In this document: piece by piece, positions 7,789 through 16,568 of the stretch
How the letters are laid out: the number at the start of each line of letters is the position of its first letter
Position numbering within the stretch: the first letter of the stretch is position 1
DNA from: SFTJ01 sp045613305
GTDB lineage: Bacteria; Bacteroidota; Bacteroidia; Bacteroidales; Muribaculaceae
NCBI GenBank assembly: GCA_045613305.1
Contig: JAZLAU010000009.1
Span: 1-64,000, forward strand
DNA: 64,000 bases
Reading direction: 5' to 3'
Position numbers and translations under genes: made by a program
The notes under the pieces: generated by a model
The model's database searches: none
Told to the model about the DNA's origin: nothing
What the model saw: the letters and a program-made list of their open reading frames with translations, nothing else

Positions 7789-9249
7789 ATGAAGTTGATA
7801 TTGAGCAAAACAAAGATATTTTTAGCATTGGCGATGGCAGTCGTATTGATGCCGACCTTGGTGGGCTGCAGTGGCCAATCGCTTGAAAAAGAAGTTAAGC
7901 AGACATTACTAAAGGGCGATACCACAGAAGCACGATTTGCCGAATTGTGTGAATTTGTTGAGCGAAGTGGCGAGCGTTCGTTGCTTGATGCAAATGGCGA
8001 AGCCGATGTGGCATTGTTGGGAGAGTATATTAATGGCGTAGGCGCACGCCTTCGTCCGGCGCGGCAATGGAATGTTGGTGCTTACGGCATAAAGCAGTTG
8101 TTGTTGAGCGTATACTTGGAGCGAAGCGGCTCGATGACTCCCTACGACACCCAAGGCGGTGGCGGTGAGTTGAAAAAAGCCGTTAATGACCTGATAAATT
8201 TCTTTCCGAGTGATGGTGCGGAACCATCGATTTTCATAGTTAACGATGGGGTGTATGCCTATGATGGTCAGGTGACCGAATTCCTGAAAGACAAAAACAT
8301 CTATGCCAGCACAGCCAATGTTGGCAATGCTTCGCACACCGATTTCGGTGAAATATTCAGCACCATTTTGGAAAAGCAGCAGCCAAATGAAGTGAGTGTG
8401 CTCATTACCGACATGATTTATTCGCCAAAGAACACCAAGAATGTTAGCGCCGAAAAGATTTTCAATGAGGAAAATAGTTTGGCAACAAGTGTGTTTAAGC
8501 AATATCCCGAAAAGTCGGTTTTAGTGAGCAAACTCAGCGGAACCTATCAAGGAAAATATTACCCTTACAATCAAACCTCCTTTGTCTATAATGGCAGCCG
8601 ACCATTCTACATCTTTGTGATAGCCGACAAGAAGGTGGTTGACAAGATGACCAGCGATGCCGCGTATGGCCGATTTGTGAATGTGGCTAATGCCGAGCAC
8701 TTCTACAGATTTAATCAGCCTGAAATGCCGGTCGATGTGTCGATATTGCCAAATTGGGAGGGAAGTAAGGGCCGTTACCGCATAGCCCGCGAAGAAGGCT
8801 TGATGGTAGAAAAATGCGAGGGCGACCGAGTTACCGGCATGTTGCAATTTAGCATTGCTGCCAACCTGAGCGTTTTAGATAAAGATGAAGACTTTTTGTG
8901 CGACGCGTCAAACTATGAGGTGGCATCGGCAGGCGGCTACCAAGTGAGTGTGGCGCCGATTGCGGCCTCGCAGGTGAGTGGCAATAATAAAAGTTACCTT
9001 GAGGGTAAAACTCACATCATCACCATTAGCGGCATGCCTGAAGTGAGAAAAGATGAGGTAGTGATAAAAATTAAGAACGATTTTCCGCAGTGGATTTGTC
9101 AAAGCAATGCCACCGACGATACTGATGCCGGTGCTGCAGGTTTTGAAAACACCACATTTGGCATTGAGCCATTTTTGAAGGGCATATATGACGCTTACGT
9201 TAATGTGGGCGACGCTTATGCTACTATCAGAATTAAAATTGAAAAGTGA
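7789..9249 (+). CDS. vWA-like lipoprotein, first gene of the tubulin/actin-like operon
   Basis: A 486-residue lipoprotein: the signal MKLILSKTKIFLALAMAVV ends at a lipobox with Cys27 (TLVGC). Residues about 100-290 look like a von Willebrand A fold. YLERSGSM carries a MIDAS-like x-x-S-x-S (Glu111, Ser113, Ser115) and VLITDM provides an Asp at 208 at the usual third site. The first ligand is Glu instead of the normal Asp, so metal binding may be altered. The C-terminal third (about 300-486) is beta-rich and unassigned. It leads a unit with a tubulin-like and an actin-like gene, so I infer a membrane-anchored adaptor facing the periplasm or surface. Confidence 0.65.
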   Translation: MKLILSKTKIFLALAMAVVLMPTLVGCSGQSLEKEVKQTLLKGDTTEARFAELCEFVERSGERSLLDANGEADVALLGEYINGVGARLRPARQWNVGAYGIKQLLLSVYLERSGSMTPYDTQGGGGELKKAVNDLINFFPSDGAEPSIFIVNDGVYAYDGQVTEFLKDKNIYASTANVGNASHTDFGEIFSTILEKQQPNEVSVLITDMIYSPKNTKNVSAEKIFNEENSLATSVFKQYPEKSVLVSKLSGTYQGKYYPYNQTSFVYNGSRPFYIFVIADKKVVDKMTSDAAYGRFVNVANAEHFYRFNQPEMPVDVSILPNWEGSKGRYRIAREEGLMVEKCEGDRVTGMLQFSIAANLSVLDKDEDFLCDASNYEVASAGGYQVSVAPIAASQVSGNNKSYLEGKTHIITISGMPEVRKDEVVIKIKNDFPQWICQSNATDDTDAGAAGFENTTFGIEPFLKGIYDAYVNVGDAYATIRIKIEK

Positions 9250-9299
9250 TTTGTGAAAATTGACGTATAAAGATTAAAAAAATAAAGATACAGACTATT

Positions 9300-9752
9300 A
9301 TGAACCGTAACGTAGGCTATTTGGTGTTTTTAGCGGCAGGTGTGGTGTTGACACTTGTGTTTTTGCTTTTCCCAACTCAGATATATGAATCAATAAGATA
9401 TTTTGATGGCGGTTACAGCAACGAGTTGTATAATCACGGTATCTACGACACGTTTGCCCTCATAACAGTGCTATTGGCGTGGGGCTTGGCAGTGGTTTAT
9501 TACTATGTGATTAATTCGGTTAAATTCGACCGTTGGCCTCATTGGCTCATAATGCTCATGGTGGCGCTGATAATTTCGCCAAGTGCGTGCTTTGGTTACA
9601 ACAAATATGTGTTTAACGAGTACGGCTTGACCTATCTTGGCGAATCGTTGCAGATGGCCATATGCCATGTGCTGTTTGCGTTGATAATGTTTGTGGTGGC
9701 ATCGTTCTCGATACGCTGGTGGAGCAGCAACTGTCGTCACTCGCCATTTTAA
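9300..9752 (+). CDS. Small four-helix membrane protein
   Basis: A 150-residue integral membrane protein with four strong hydrophobic segments (about 7-24, 48-68, 80-97 and 120-140). The loop after the first one is acidic and aromatic (YESIRYFDGGYSNELY). I recognise no family. It lies 50 bases after the vWA-like lipoprotein gene and 32 bases before the tubulin-like gene, so it is probably the membrane anchor or receptor of that system. Confidence 0.7.
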   Translation: MNRNVGYLVFLAAGVVLTLVFLLFPTQIYESIRYFDGGYSNELYNHGIYDTFALITVLLAWGLAVVYYYVINSVKFDRWPHWLIMLMVALIISPSACFGYNKYVFNEYGLTYLGESLQMAICHVLFALIMFVVASFSIRWWSSNCRHSPF

Positions 9753-9784
9753 TTTAACAACCGAAAAAGAGATACATACAAGAT

Positions 9785-11308
9785 ATGAGATTGTTTATTT
9801 TTGGAATTGGGGGAACAGGTTCACGAGTGCTCAAATCGCTTGTGATGCTTTCGGCCGCAGGAGTAAAGCCTCTTGATAAAGATGGCAAACCACTGAAAGA
9901 TTTTGAGATTGTGCCGGTAATAATCGACCCTCATAAGGCAAACGAAGACTTGAAACGCACCGAGCGTCTGCTTGCCGACTATAAGTTGATACGTCGCCGT
10001 CTGTATGGCGAAGCAACCTATGCCGAAGGCTTTTTCGGCACCAAGATTTCGTTGCTCAATGACTTAATCAGCGATTCAACAATACAATTAACCGACACAC
10101 CTGTGTGTAACCTTGCGGCTGTGGAGCAGAGCAAGTTTAGAGACTATATAAGTTACAACACAATGAATGAGCCTAATCAGGCCCTGACATCGTTGCTTTT
10201 TGCTGACTATCAACTTGAGAACAAGATGCGAATAGGCTTTGTGGGCTCGCCAAACATTGGTAGCGTTGCGCTTAATCAGATAAAGGACAGCGATGAATTT
10301 AAGGCGTTTGCCAATGTGTTTTCGCGTGGCGACAGAATCTTCTTTGTGAGTTCTATATTTGGGGGTACAGGTGCTGCCGGATTCCCGATTTTGGTGAAGA
10401 ACATCCGCCATGCCGAAAAGCTTGAAATCAGCAATAAGGACATTTTGCGCCGAGCACCTATAGGCGCGCTCACGGTGTTGCCATATTTCAACATTGAGCA
10501 CAATGAGGACTCGCGCATCAATAAGGCCGACTTCGTGGTAAAAACCCAGTCGGCATTGCACTACTATAATAAAACACTCACAAACGACAGCCGCTATGCA
10601 ATTAATGCGTTGTTTTATGTGGGCGACCAGGTGATATCGAAGCCCTATAGTTACGACCCTGGAGAAAAAGGTCAGCGAAATCGCGCGCACTTGGTGGAAT
10701 TGGTGGGAGCAATGGCACCTCTGCGCTTTGCCGGAATTGCCGACGACCGCTTGACCGATGCGCAGGGCTATCCGTTGCCAACAATGGCATTTGAGTATGG
10801 TCTCGACAAAGATGTTCAAGACCTCGACTTTAGTGCATTTGGGGCTGAAACACGCCGATTGGTGTACAAACCGCTATTGAAGTTCCACTTGTTTTTCTTG
10901 TTTTTGAGAACAGGGTTAAAGGGTGCTTTGGGCCGCGGTTTCACCGAAGATGCTCCAAAAATCACCACCGACTTTATGGCTACAGAGTTTTATAGAGTGC
11001 TCGATGGCCAGTTTTTGCGTGCCTACAGCGAGTGGCTGATAGAGATGTATGACAACCGCAGGAGTGTGCATGTGTTTAACATTGGCGACTTGAATATGAA
11101 TACCGTGGTTGCGGGCGTGCAAACCAAGAAACGCAGTTGGCCATTGGGCCGCGCCACAGTGTCGGTCGACACGTTCATTGCACAAATGAACAAGTTGAGC
11201 CGCGATGCGGCAAAGTATGTTAAGGGAGGTGAGGAGTATAAACTCTTTGACCTTTTCAACAAGGCTGCCGACTCGATAGTGGACGAAAAATATGAAAACA
11301 TCAATTAA
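9785..11308 (+). CDS. Tubulin/FtsZ-like GTPase family protein
   Basis: A 507-residue soluble protein. The N-terminus FIFGIGGTGSRVLKSL (4-19) is a glycine-rich nucleotide loop like that opening FtsZ and tubulin. SSIFGGTGAAGFP (around 189-201) matches the tubulin signature GGTGTG with Ala-Ala in place of Thr-Gly at the end. NEDSRINKADF (around 240) may be the T7 catalytic loop, though this is weak. The layout fits the tubulin-like families often labelled Tubulin_2 or FtsZ-like, not the division protein FtsZ. The C-terminal half is unassigned. The next gene, 17 bases on, encodes an actin-fold protein, so two cytoskeletal-type NTPases are encoded side by side. Polymer formation is inference. Confidence 0.75.
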   Translation: MRLFIFGIGGTGSRVLKSLVMLSAAGVKPLDKDGKPLKDFEIVPVIIDPHKANEDLKRTERLLADYKLIRRRLYGEATYAEGFFGTKISLLNDLISDSTIQLTDTPVCNLAAVEQSKFRDYISYNTMNEPNQALTSLLFADYQLENKMRIGFVGSPNIGSVALNQIKDSDEFKAFANVFSRGDRIFFVSSIFGGTGAAGFPILVKNIRHAEKLEISNKDILRRAPIGALTVLPYFNIEHNEDSRINKADFVVKTQSALHYYNKTLTNDSRYAINALFYVGDQVISKPYSYDPGEKGQRNRAHLVELVGAMAPLRFAGIADDRLTDAQGYPLPTMAFEYGLDKDVQDLDFSAFGAETRRLVYKPLLKFHLFFLFLRTGLKGALGRGFTEDAPKITTDFMATEFYRVLDGQFLRAYSEWLIEMYDNRRSVHVFNIGDLNMNTVVAGVQTKKRSWPLGRATVSVDTFIAQMNKLSRDAAKYVKGGEEYKLFDLFNKAADSIVDEKYENIN

Positions 11309-11325
11309 CGGAAATTTCATTGACA

Positions 11326-14300
11326 ATGAGCAATATACTATCATATAGCAACAAGACTACAAAGACCAGTGTAGACGACTGGGTAGCAGTGGAGCCATAT
11401 AGCGACGACGACATCAGGGCAATCCGTGACCCAAACGGGGGATTGTCGGAGAGTCCGCGCACGGCTATACCAAGCCCCTTTGCCCAACTCGACCTCGTGA
11501 AAAACGCTTTCGACAATTTGTCGGCTTGCCGTTTGCGCGGGTCAATGATGGATGAGCGATTGGTGTCGGACGCTCTCGATGTGGCGCAACTGTTTTTTAA
11601 CTACGAAAACCACAAGAATTATTTGCGCATAGTGCGCTGGAATTGCAGCGAACAAATTGAGGTGCTAAAAAATAGCGAAGAACATCGTTTGTATGGCGAA
11701 ACTTTGCAGCTCTTTTTGGAAAGCGACGCGGTGTATAATTTTGACATTTTTACCGATTGGTACATCTTGGTATGGGACAATATTGCCATAGGTGGCACAT
11801 CGCCAGCATCGCTCACAATGGCATCGCCCGGATTGAGCAATGTGGAACAGATTAAGGTTGAGCAGGGTGTGTCGCTCTATTCGAGTGTGCGCCAATTGTG
11901 GGAGCGTGACGAGGATTTTGTCTACTACATGTATTTGCTTTTCAATGCTTATCCGGTGTTGAGAGAGCGATTGGGCAGTGTGTATGCCTATATGCTCGTG
12001 TGCCTCGACTTGATTCGCAGTAAGCGACAGGCGTTGTATCAGCGCATAATTTCGGCTGTGCCTAACCCTTCGGCGTTGGTCAGAGAGAATGCGTCGGCTG
12101 TGAAGGAGCGTTTGGACTTGAGTTTTAACGCTTTTAGTGGCGACTACACGGTGTCGGTGATAGGTGCGCAATTCTATAAAAAACGCGCCGATAACATAAT
12201 CATGAATGTGGCAGAAAGCGACTTCGTGATAGCGCCTACGCGTAAGCAACCCGATGACGAAAAGATGCCGCTTGTGTTGCGCAGCAACTTCAACGGTCAG
12301 ATAGAAAATTACCGATATGTGGATAAAGTGTGGGACAGTGCCACAGAGGTGTTTGCAGCCGGAGTGCCTTTGGCTGAGCGAAAACTTCCTGACACTGCCA
12401 TTCAATATCCATTCCTCACTACTGCCGATTTTCTTGCCGATTCGATAATTCAATTGAGCAACGAAATAGATGGAGTGCACTTCTTTGATGGTAATTTGGT
12501 GAGCAAAAACGAAAATGCCAAAAAGGGCTACTTGTTGCCGCTTACATCTACGTTCTTTAAATATTTCGAAGCAGCCGATGTGTCGAAGCGCGTATTGGGC
12601 CGCAATATGGTGGACATAGAGGAGAATGGCGACGGAAGTGTTACGGTGAGCCTAAGAGTGCCGGTAAAGAAAAAATATATAGAATTAACTCGCACCTACA
12701 TGCCAATAGCCGACGCCGGATGGCAGTTTGATGAGCGTCGTGGCACGGGCCGAATAATTGCCAATAAGGTGATGTCGACATCGGTGTTCCCATTTGTGAG
12801 AACTGACTATCGCGACACCTACACTGTGCAATTGTTTACCCAATTGCGCGATGGCGAATGCTCTTTGCGTTTCTTGCGTAACGGAATGACCAGCGATGGC
12901 TTGTTGAGCGATAACGGAGTGAGAACATCAAATAATTTCTGCCAAACTTCATACTACAACGTGGATGGTGCTTTCGATATGGTGGAGGCAACCTTGAAGT
13001 GTGAACAAGGCGAAATAAAGGGCATGATAGTGCCTTTGTGGCAGCCATATGAATCGTCGAACAAGCAACTGATATTTGCGGTGGACTTTGGTACCACAAA
13101 CTCGCATGTTGAATATGCCGAGCGAGGTCGCGAATCGCGTCCGTTAGAATTTGAAGAGGGCGAAGAAATGACTCTTGTGGCGTCGCTGATAAAGAAGGGT
13201 ACGCTCGATTCGGCCGAAACTTTGCAAAATGTGGAATTCTTGCCGCGAAGCATAAGCACCCTCTACGGTTTCCCGCTACGCACCGCATTGTCGGCCAACG
13301 AAAATTCAATGGGCACAAGTTTATTCCGCAATGTGAATATTCCGTTCATGTATGAACGTAAATATTTCAAAGGATACACGGTGAAAACCGGATTGAAGTG
13401 GAGTGGCGACACTACGCTTTCGCAAGAATTCTTGCGCGAAATAATGATGCTGATAAAGGCAAAGGCCTTGCTCGAAAGAGCCGATTTGGCAAGTACAGAG
13501 GTGGTTTATTTCTATCCTGTGGCAATGGGCGGCGCCGACCGTAGGAAGTTGAACGACGTTTGGTCGATGCTTTATAACACTTACATAGGTGGTCATGAGT
13601 CGAACTTGCGAGTGTATCCTGAATCGATAGCCCCTGCATTCTATTACACTGGCGCTCAGGTGGCTGGCAGCAGTTATGTGTCGATTGATATAGGTGGCGG
13701 CACAAGCGATGTGGTGGTGTATCAGCCTACCGACGACGGCATGCGTACCATCCCAACAATAGTGTCGTCGTTTAGATTTGCCGGCGATGCCGTGTTTGGT
13801 GATGGCTTTGCCAATAATGATGCCGATAATAATCCTTTGTTGGCACACTACACCGAATATTTCAAGAAACTGATAGCAAAGAACGACGATTTGGCATATC
13901 TGAACAGCATTCTTGCCGACATAATGAAGGACAAGCGAAGCGAAGACATCAATGCGTTCTTGTTCTCGATAGAAAATGTTGAGGAGTTGAGATTGCGCAG
14001 AGAAATCGACCGCAAGTTGTTCTCATATAATAACTTGTTGCGAAACGATGAGCATCGCCGTTTGATATTCATGTATTTCTATGCGGCAATGATTTATTAC
14101 ATAGCCAGCATGATTAAGGCACGAGGCCAAAAGATGCCAAAGCAAGTGTATTTTAGTGGAACAGGTTCAAAAATACTGAATATACTTGGGTCGCATAGCC
14201 AAGTTGAGGAGTTTACGCAACTGATAATCGAAAAAGTGTCGGGCGAACCATATAGCGAGCGTTTTGAAGTTAAGATAGAGAAAGACCAACCAAAGCAGAT

Positions 14301-14757
14301 AACATGCCGCGGCGGTGTGCGCTTGGAAAACAAGAGGCTCGAGGGTTTGGAAAACACCGAAATGTATGCAGCGCGTAACATTAACAAGCTGAAATACTGC
14401 TATTCGATGCTCGGAGTGGAAGAAATTACGTTTGGATGTGTAAATAAAGCAGAAACTCGTGCAACAATTGTCGATAAAGTGATGCAATTCAACCAATTCT
14501 TCTTATCTTTGTTGTCGTTAGACGTTTGTGACGAATTCGGCATCGACAAAAAGGTTCAGGATTTGTTTGCATCGGTGGTTAACGACGATGCGGCAAACTA
14601 CCTAACAGCGGGCATAAACAGTTATCTTGCCGGCCGATATGGCGACGACGATGTGGTGGAAGATGTGCCATTCTTCTATCCGATTGTGGGAATTATTCGC
14701 CATAATTTGCTGAAGAACTTATGCCACGATGTTATTAGTCGCTACGGAATAAATTAA
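11326..14757 (+). CDS. Giant protein with C-terminal actin/HSP70-type ATPase domain
   Basis: A 1143-residue protein. The C-terminal half carries all three actin-superfamily nucleotide motifs: phosphate-1 AVDFGTTNSHVEY (Asp587, Gly589-Thr591), phosphate-2 SIDIGGGTSDVVVY (Asp788, Gly790-792) and the adenosine motif VYFSGTGSKIL (943-950). A helical tail follows. The N-terminal 580 or so residues match nothing I know: a helical region to about 260, then a beta-rich domain. No signal peptide or TM segment is seen, so it should be cytoplasmic. The ATG at 11326 is preferred to a TTG six bases earlier. It resembles neither DnaK (no substrate domain) nor MreB (too long). SrfB-like virulence-associated proteins are a possible distant comparison. 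Confidence 0.75.
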   Translation: MSNILSYSNKTTKTSVDDWVAVEPYSDDDIRAIRDPNGGLSESPRTAIPSPFAQLDLVKNAFDNLSACRLRGSMMDERLVSDALDVAQLFFNYENHKNYLRIVRWNCSEQIEVLKNSEEHRLYGETLQLFLESDAVYNFDIFTDWYILVWDNIAIGGTSPASLTMASPGLSNVEQIKVEQGVSLYSSVRQLWERDEDFVYYMYLLFNAYPVLRERLGSVYAYMLVCLDLIRSKRQALYQRIISAVPNPSALVRENASAVKERLDLSFNAFSGDYTVSVIGAQFYKKRADNIIMNVAESDFVIAPTRKQPDDEKMPLVLRSNFNGQIENYRYVDKVWDSATEVFAAGVPLAERKLPDTAIQYPFLTTADFLADSIIQLSNEIDGVHFFDGNLVSKNENAKKGYLLPLTSTFFKYFEAADVSKRVLGRNMVDIEENGDGSVTVSLRVPVKKKYIELTRTYMPIADAGWQFDERRGTGRIIANKVMSTSVFPFVRTDYRDTYTVQLFTQLRDGECSLRFLRNGMTSDGLLSDNGVRTSNNFCQTSYYNVDGAFDMVEATLKCEQGEIKGMIVPLWQPYESSNKQLIFAVDFGTTNSHVEYAERGRESRPLEFEEGEEMTLVASLIKKGTLDSAETLQNVEFLPRSISTLYGFPLRTALSANENSMGTSLFRNVNIPFMYERKYFKGYTVKTGLKWSGDTTLSQEFLREIMMLIKAKALLERADLASTEVVYFYPVAMGGADRRKLNDVWSMLYNTYIGGHESNLRVYPESIAPAFYYTGAQVAGSSYVSIDIGGGTSDVVVYQPTDDGMRTIPTIVSSFRFAGDAVFGDGFANNDADNNPLLAHYTEYFKKLIAKNDDLAYLNSILADIMKDKRSEDINAFLFSIENVEELRLRREIDRKLFSYNNLLRNDEHRRLIFMYFYAAMIYYIASMIKARGQKMPKQVYFSGTGSKILNILGSHSQVEEFTQLIIEKVSGEPYSERFEVKIEKDQPKQITCRGGVRLENKRLEGLENTEMYAARNINKLKYCYSMLGVEEITFGCVNKAETRATIVDKVMQFNQFFLSLLSLDVCDEFGIDKKVQDLFASVVNDDAANYLTAGINSYLAGRYGDDDVVEDVPFFYPIVGIIRHNLLKNLCHDVISRYGIN

Positions 14758-14811
14758 TAAAAGAAAACAGGGTAAAATCAATAGAAATTCAATAAACAAA
14801 AAATAAAGTAT

Positions 14812-15918
14812 ATGAAGCGTGCAGTTTTATTTTTGATGACTTTTGCGGTATGCATTTTGACCAGTGTAAATATGATGGCGCAAACCGACGAAACCACACC
14901 ATTAACAGCACAGCAATGGAAGCGAGGAATTGCGATTGTTGGCCAACACGCTGCCCTTGATGGCAGATATGGTCACCCGGAAAGTGAATTCCCCGAAAAT
15001 TATTCGCTCGATGACCTAAACACTGTTTACAAGAGCCAGAAGTGGAAAGCTGTGTACAGTGCACTTAAGGAAAAGGAAAACGAAGGCGGTAATATAGAAA
15101 AACTTAAAGAAATAGCCAAAGAATACACTCAGCCTTATGGCGTGGTGAGAAAACTTAACGACTATATTGCTGCAAATCCACAACCTGCTGCTAAGCCTGC
15201 AGCAACAGAAGAAAACTTGGCTACTGTGCCAGTGGATGCCGACGGTGAAACGGTTGAGGCTAATGATGCCGACTCGATTGCCGTAATCAATGCTTCGGCT
15301 GGTGGCGAAGAATCGGGCGAAAGCAACACGATGTTGATTATCATTAACATAATTCTTCTTTTGGTTTCGGCTGCAGCGCTTTATCTTGCTTGGATTGCAA
15401 AGAAGGAAAATGCTGAGTTGAAGAAGGAACTCGACTACAAGGTTGATAAACTTACTTCTCAATTCGAAAAGTTCTCGAAGAACATAACTACCGACTTAAA
15501 TAGAGTGACTTATATGGTTAACAAGCGCCGCCCAACTGAGGCAGATGCTGCTGTAGTTGAAGAAGTGTCGGCCGATTCGGAAAAACTTTTGAAGGAGCCA
15601 AAGCGTTTGTTCTTAACCAAGCCTGATGCTAACGACTATTTTATCCGTTCTACTGAAGTGGTAGAAATTGGTAATTCAATATACGAATTGTATACTAAAG
15701 ATGGTGTTACCGGAACATTTAAAGTAATTGATAATCCAGAAGTTCATCAGTTTGCACTTCTGATGCCAACCGAAAACCTTGTTAGAGCATGTACAGGTAA
15801 TGGCATTCAGATTTCAAACGGCAAGACTCGCATCGTAACAGACCGTGAAGGTACTGCACGATTTGAAAATGGCCGTTGGCATGTTGCGGTTAAGGCCGTT
15901 ATTCATTACGAAGCATAA
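14812..15918 (+). CDS. Bitopic membrane protein with coiled coil, cytoskeletal operon
   Basis: A 368-residue protein. An N-terminal signal-like segment (MKRAVLFLMTFAVCILTSVNMMAQ) precedes a polar, Ala/Pro/Glu-rich region to about 170. One strong TM helix follows (about 174-194, LIIINIILLLVSAAALYLAW), then a charged coiled coil (about 195-225, KKENAELKKELDYKVDKL). A compact C-terminal domain (about 265-368) has mixed strands. The predicted topology places residues 25-170 in the periplasm and the coiled coil plus final domain in the cytoplasm, where they could contact the tubulin- or actin-like proteins encoded just upstream. Family not recognised. Confidence 0.7.
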   Translation: MKRAVLFLMTFAVCILTSVNMMAQTDETTPLTAQQWKRGIAIVGQHAALDGRYGHPESEFPENYSLDDLNTVYKSQKWKAVYSALKEKENEGGNIEKLKEIAKEYTQPYGVVRKLNDYIAANPQPAAKPAATEENLATVPVDADGETVEANDADSIAVINASAGGEESGESNTMLIIINIILLLVSAAALYLAWIAKKENAELKKELDYKVDKLTSQFEKFSKNITTDLNRVTYMVNKRRPTEADAAVVEEVSADSEKLLKEPKRLFLTKPDANDYFIRSTEVVEIGNSIYELYTKDGVTGTFKVIDNPEVHQFALLMPTENLVRACTGNGIQISNGKTRIVTDREGTARFENGRWHVAVKAVIHYEA

Positions 15919-15921
15919 AGC

Positions 15922-16449
15922 ATGGATTTTAAGTGCCCGCAATGTGGCAAAGTAATAGTATTGTCGTCGGAGGAACTCATGGCACAAGGTAATCTTGTGG
16001 TGTGTCCTCAATGTCTGTCGGAATTTGTTGGCGATGCAAGTGCACCTGTGTCAAGACCTGATGCGGAGAGTTATAACTATGGCCGTAAGGACGATGTGCA
16101 ATCGCCAGCAGCGAGCGCTGCTGTGGATAGTAAGGTGCGTTGCCGTTATTGTGGGGCATACATAGATAGAGACTGTAACTTCTGCCCAAATTGCGGCGGC
16201 AAACAAATTGCTCAGCAATATCATAGAGCGCCATCTAATCAGCCGCCCACCGTTGTAAAACCTCCAGTGGTGGGACCAAAGAAGAACGGTGTGCAACCTC
16301 AAGCGCCCAACGTGCCCTTTGTGCCACGTTATAGATATGGATACAAAAACAACACAAGACATAAGGTGAAGCGTAGGGCTTCGTTTTGGGCATATGTAAT
16401 AATGCTTGCTATTACATCGCTTTTCTTAGTGTTTGTAATGAACCGATAG
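15922..16449 (+). CDS. Tail-anchored double zinc-ribbon protein
   Basis: A 175-residue protein beginning three bases after the preceding stop. The first zinc ribbon is formed by CPQC (Cys5, Cys8) and CPQC (about 28-31), and the second by CRYC and CPNC (about 72-90). A Pro-rich linker follows (PPTVVKPPVVGPKKN). A single C-terminal TM helix (about 151-171, AYVIMLAITSLFLVFVM) ends the protein, so the ribbons face the cytoplasm. Family function unknown. As the last gene of the tubulin/actin-like unit it could be an adaptor tethering a complex to the inner membrane. Confidence 0.75.
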   Translation: MDFKCPQCGKVIVLSSEELMAQGNLVVCPQCLSEFVGDASAPVSRPDAESYNYGRKDDVQSPAASAAVDSKVRCRYCGAYIDRDCNFCPNCGGKQIAQQYHRAPSNQPPTVVKPPVVGPKKNGVQPQAPNVPFVPRYRYGYKNNTRHKVKRRASFWAYVIMLAITSLFLVFVMNR

Positions 16450-16568
16450 GACGAACCATTGACTGAATTTTTGTGCTGTTTCGACCAATAGAAGTTTGCT
16501 TTTTAGTTAAACAACGATTATGAAAATCGTGTTTTTATTTGTATATTAGCAAAAGAATTAAAAACCAT

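Noticed and set aside
10088..10819. 243-codon minus-strand open frame inside the tubulin-like gene
   Set aside because: A shadow frame; the plus-strand protein is supported by motifs and operon spacing.
9785..11308. Possible cell-division gene ftsZ
   Set aside because: It lacks the canonical FtsZ order and C-terminal tail, is longer, and is not beside ftsA or mur genes; a tubulin-like family member fits better.
11665..12480. 271-codon minus-strand open frame inside the actin-like gene
   Set aside because: It mirrors the codon pattern of the long coding gene on the plus strand, and the translation is low-quality His/Arg/Ile-rich sequence.
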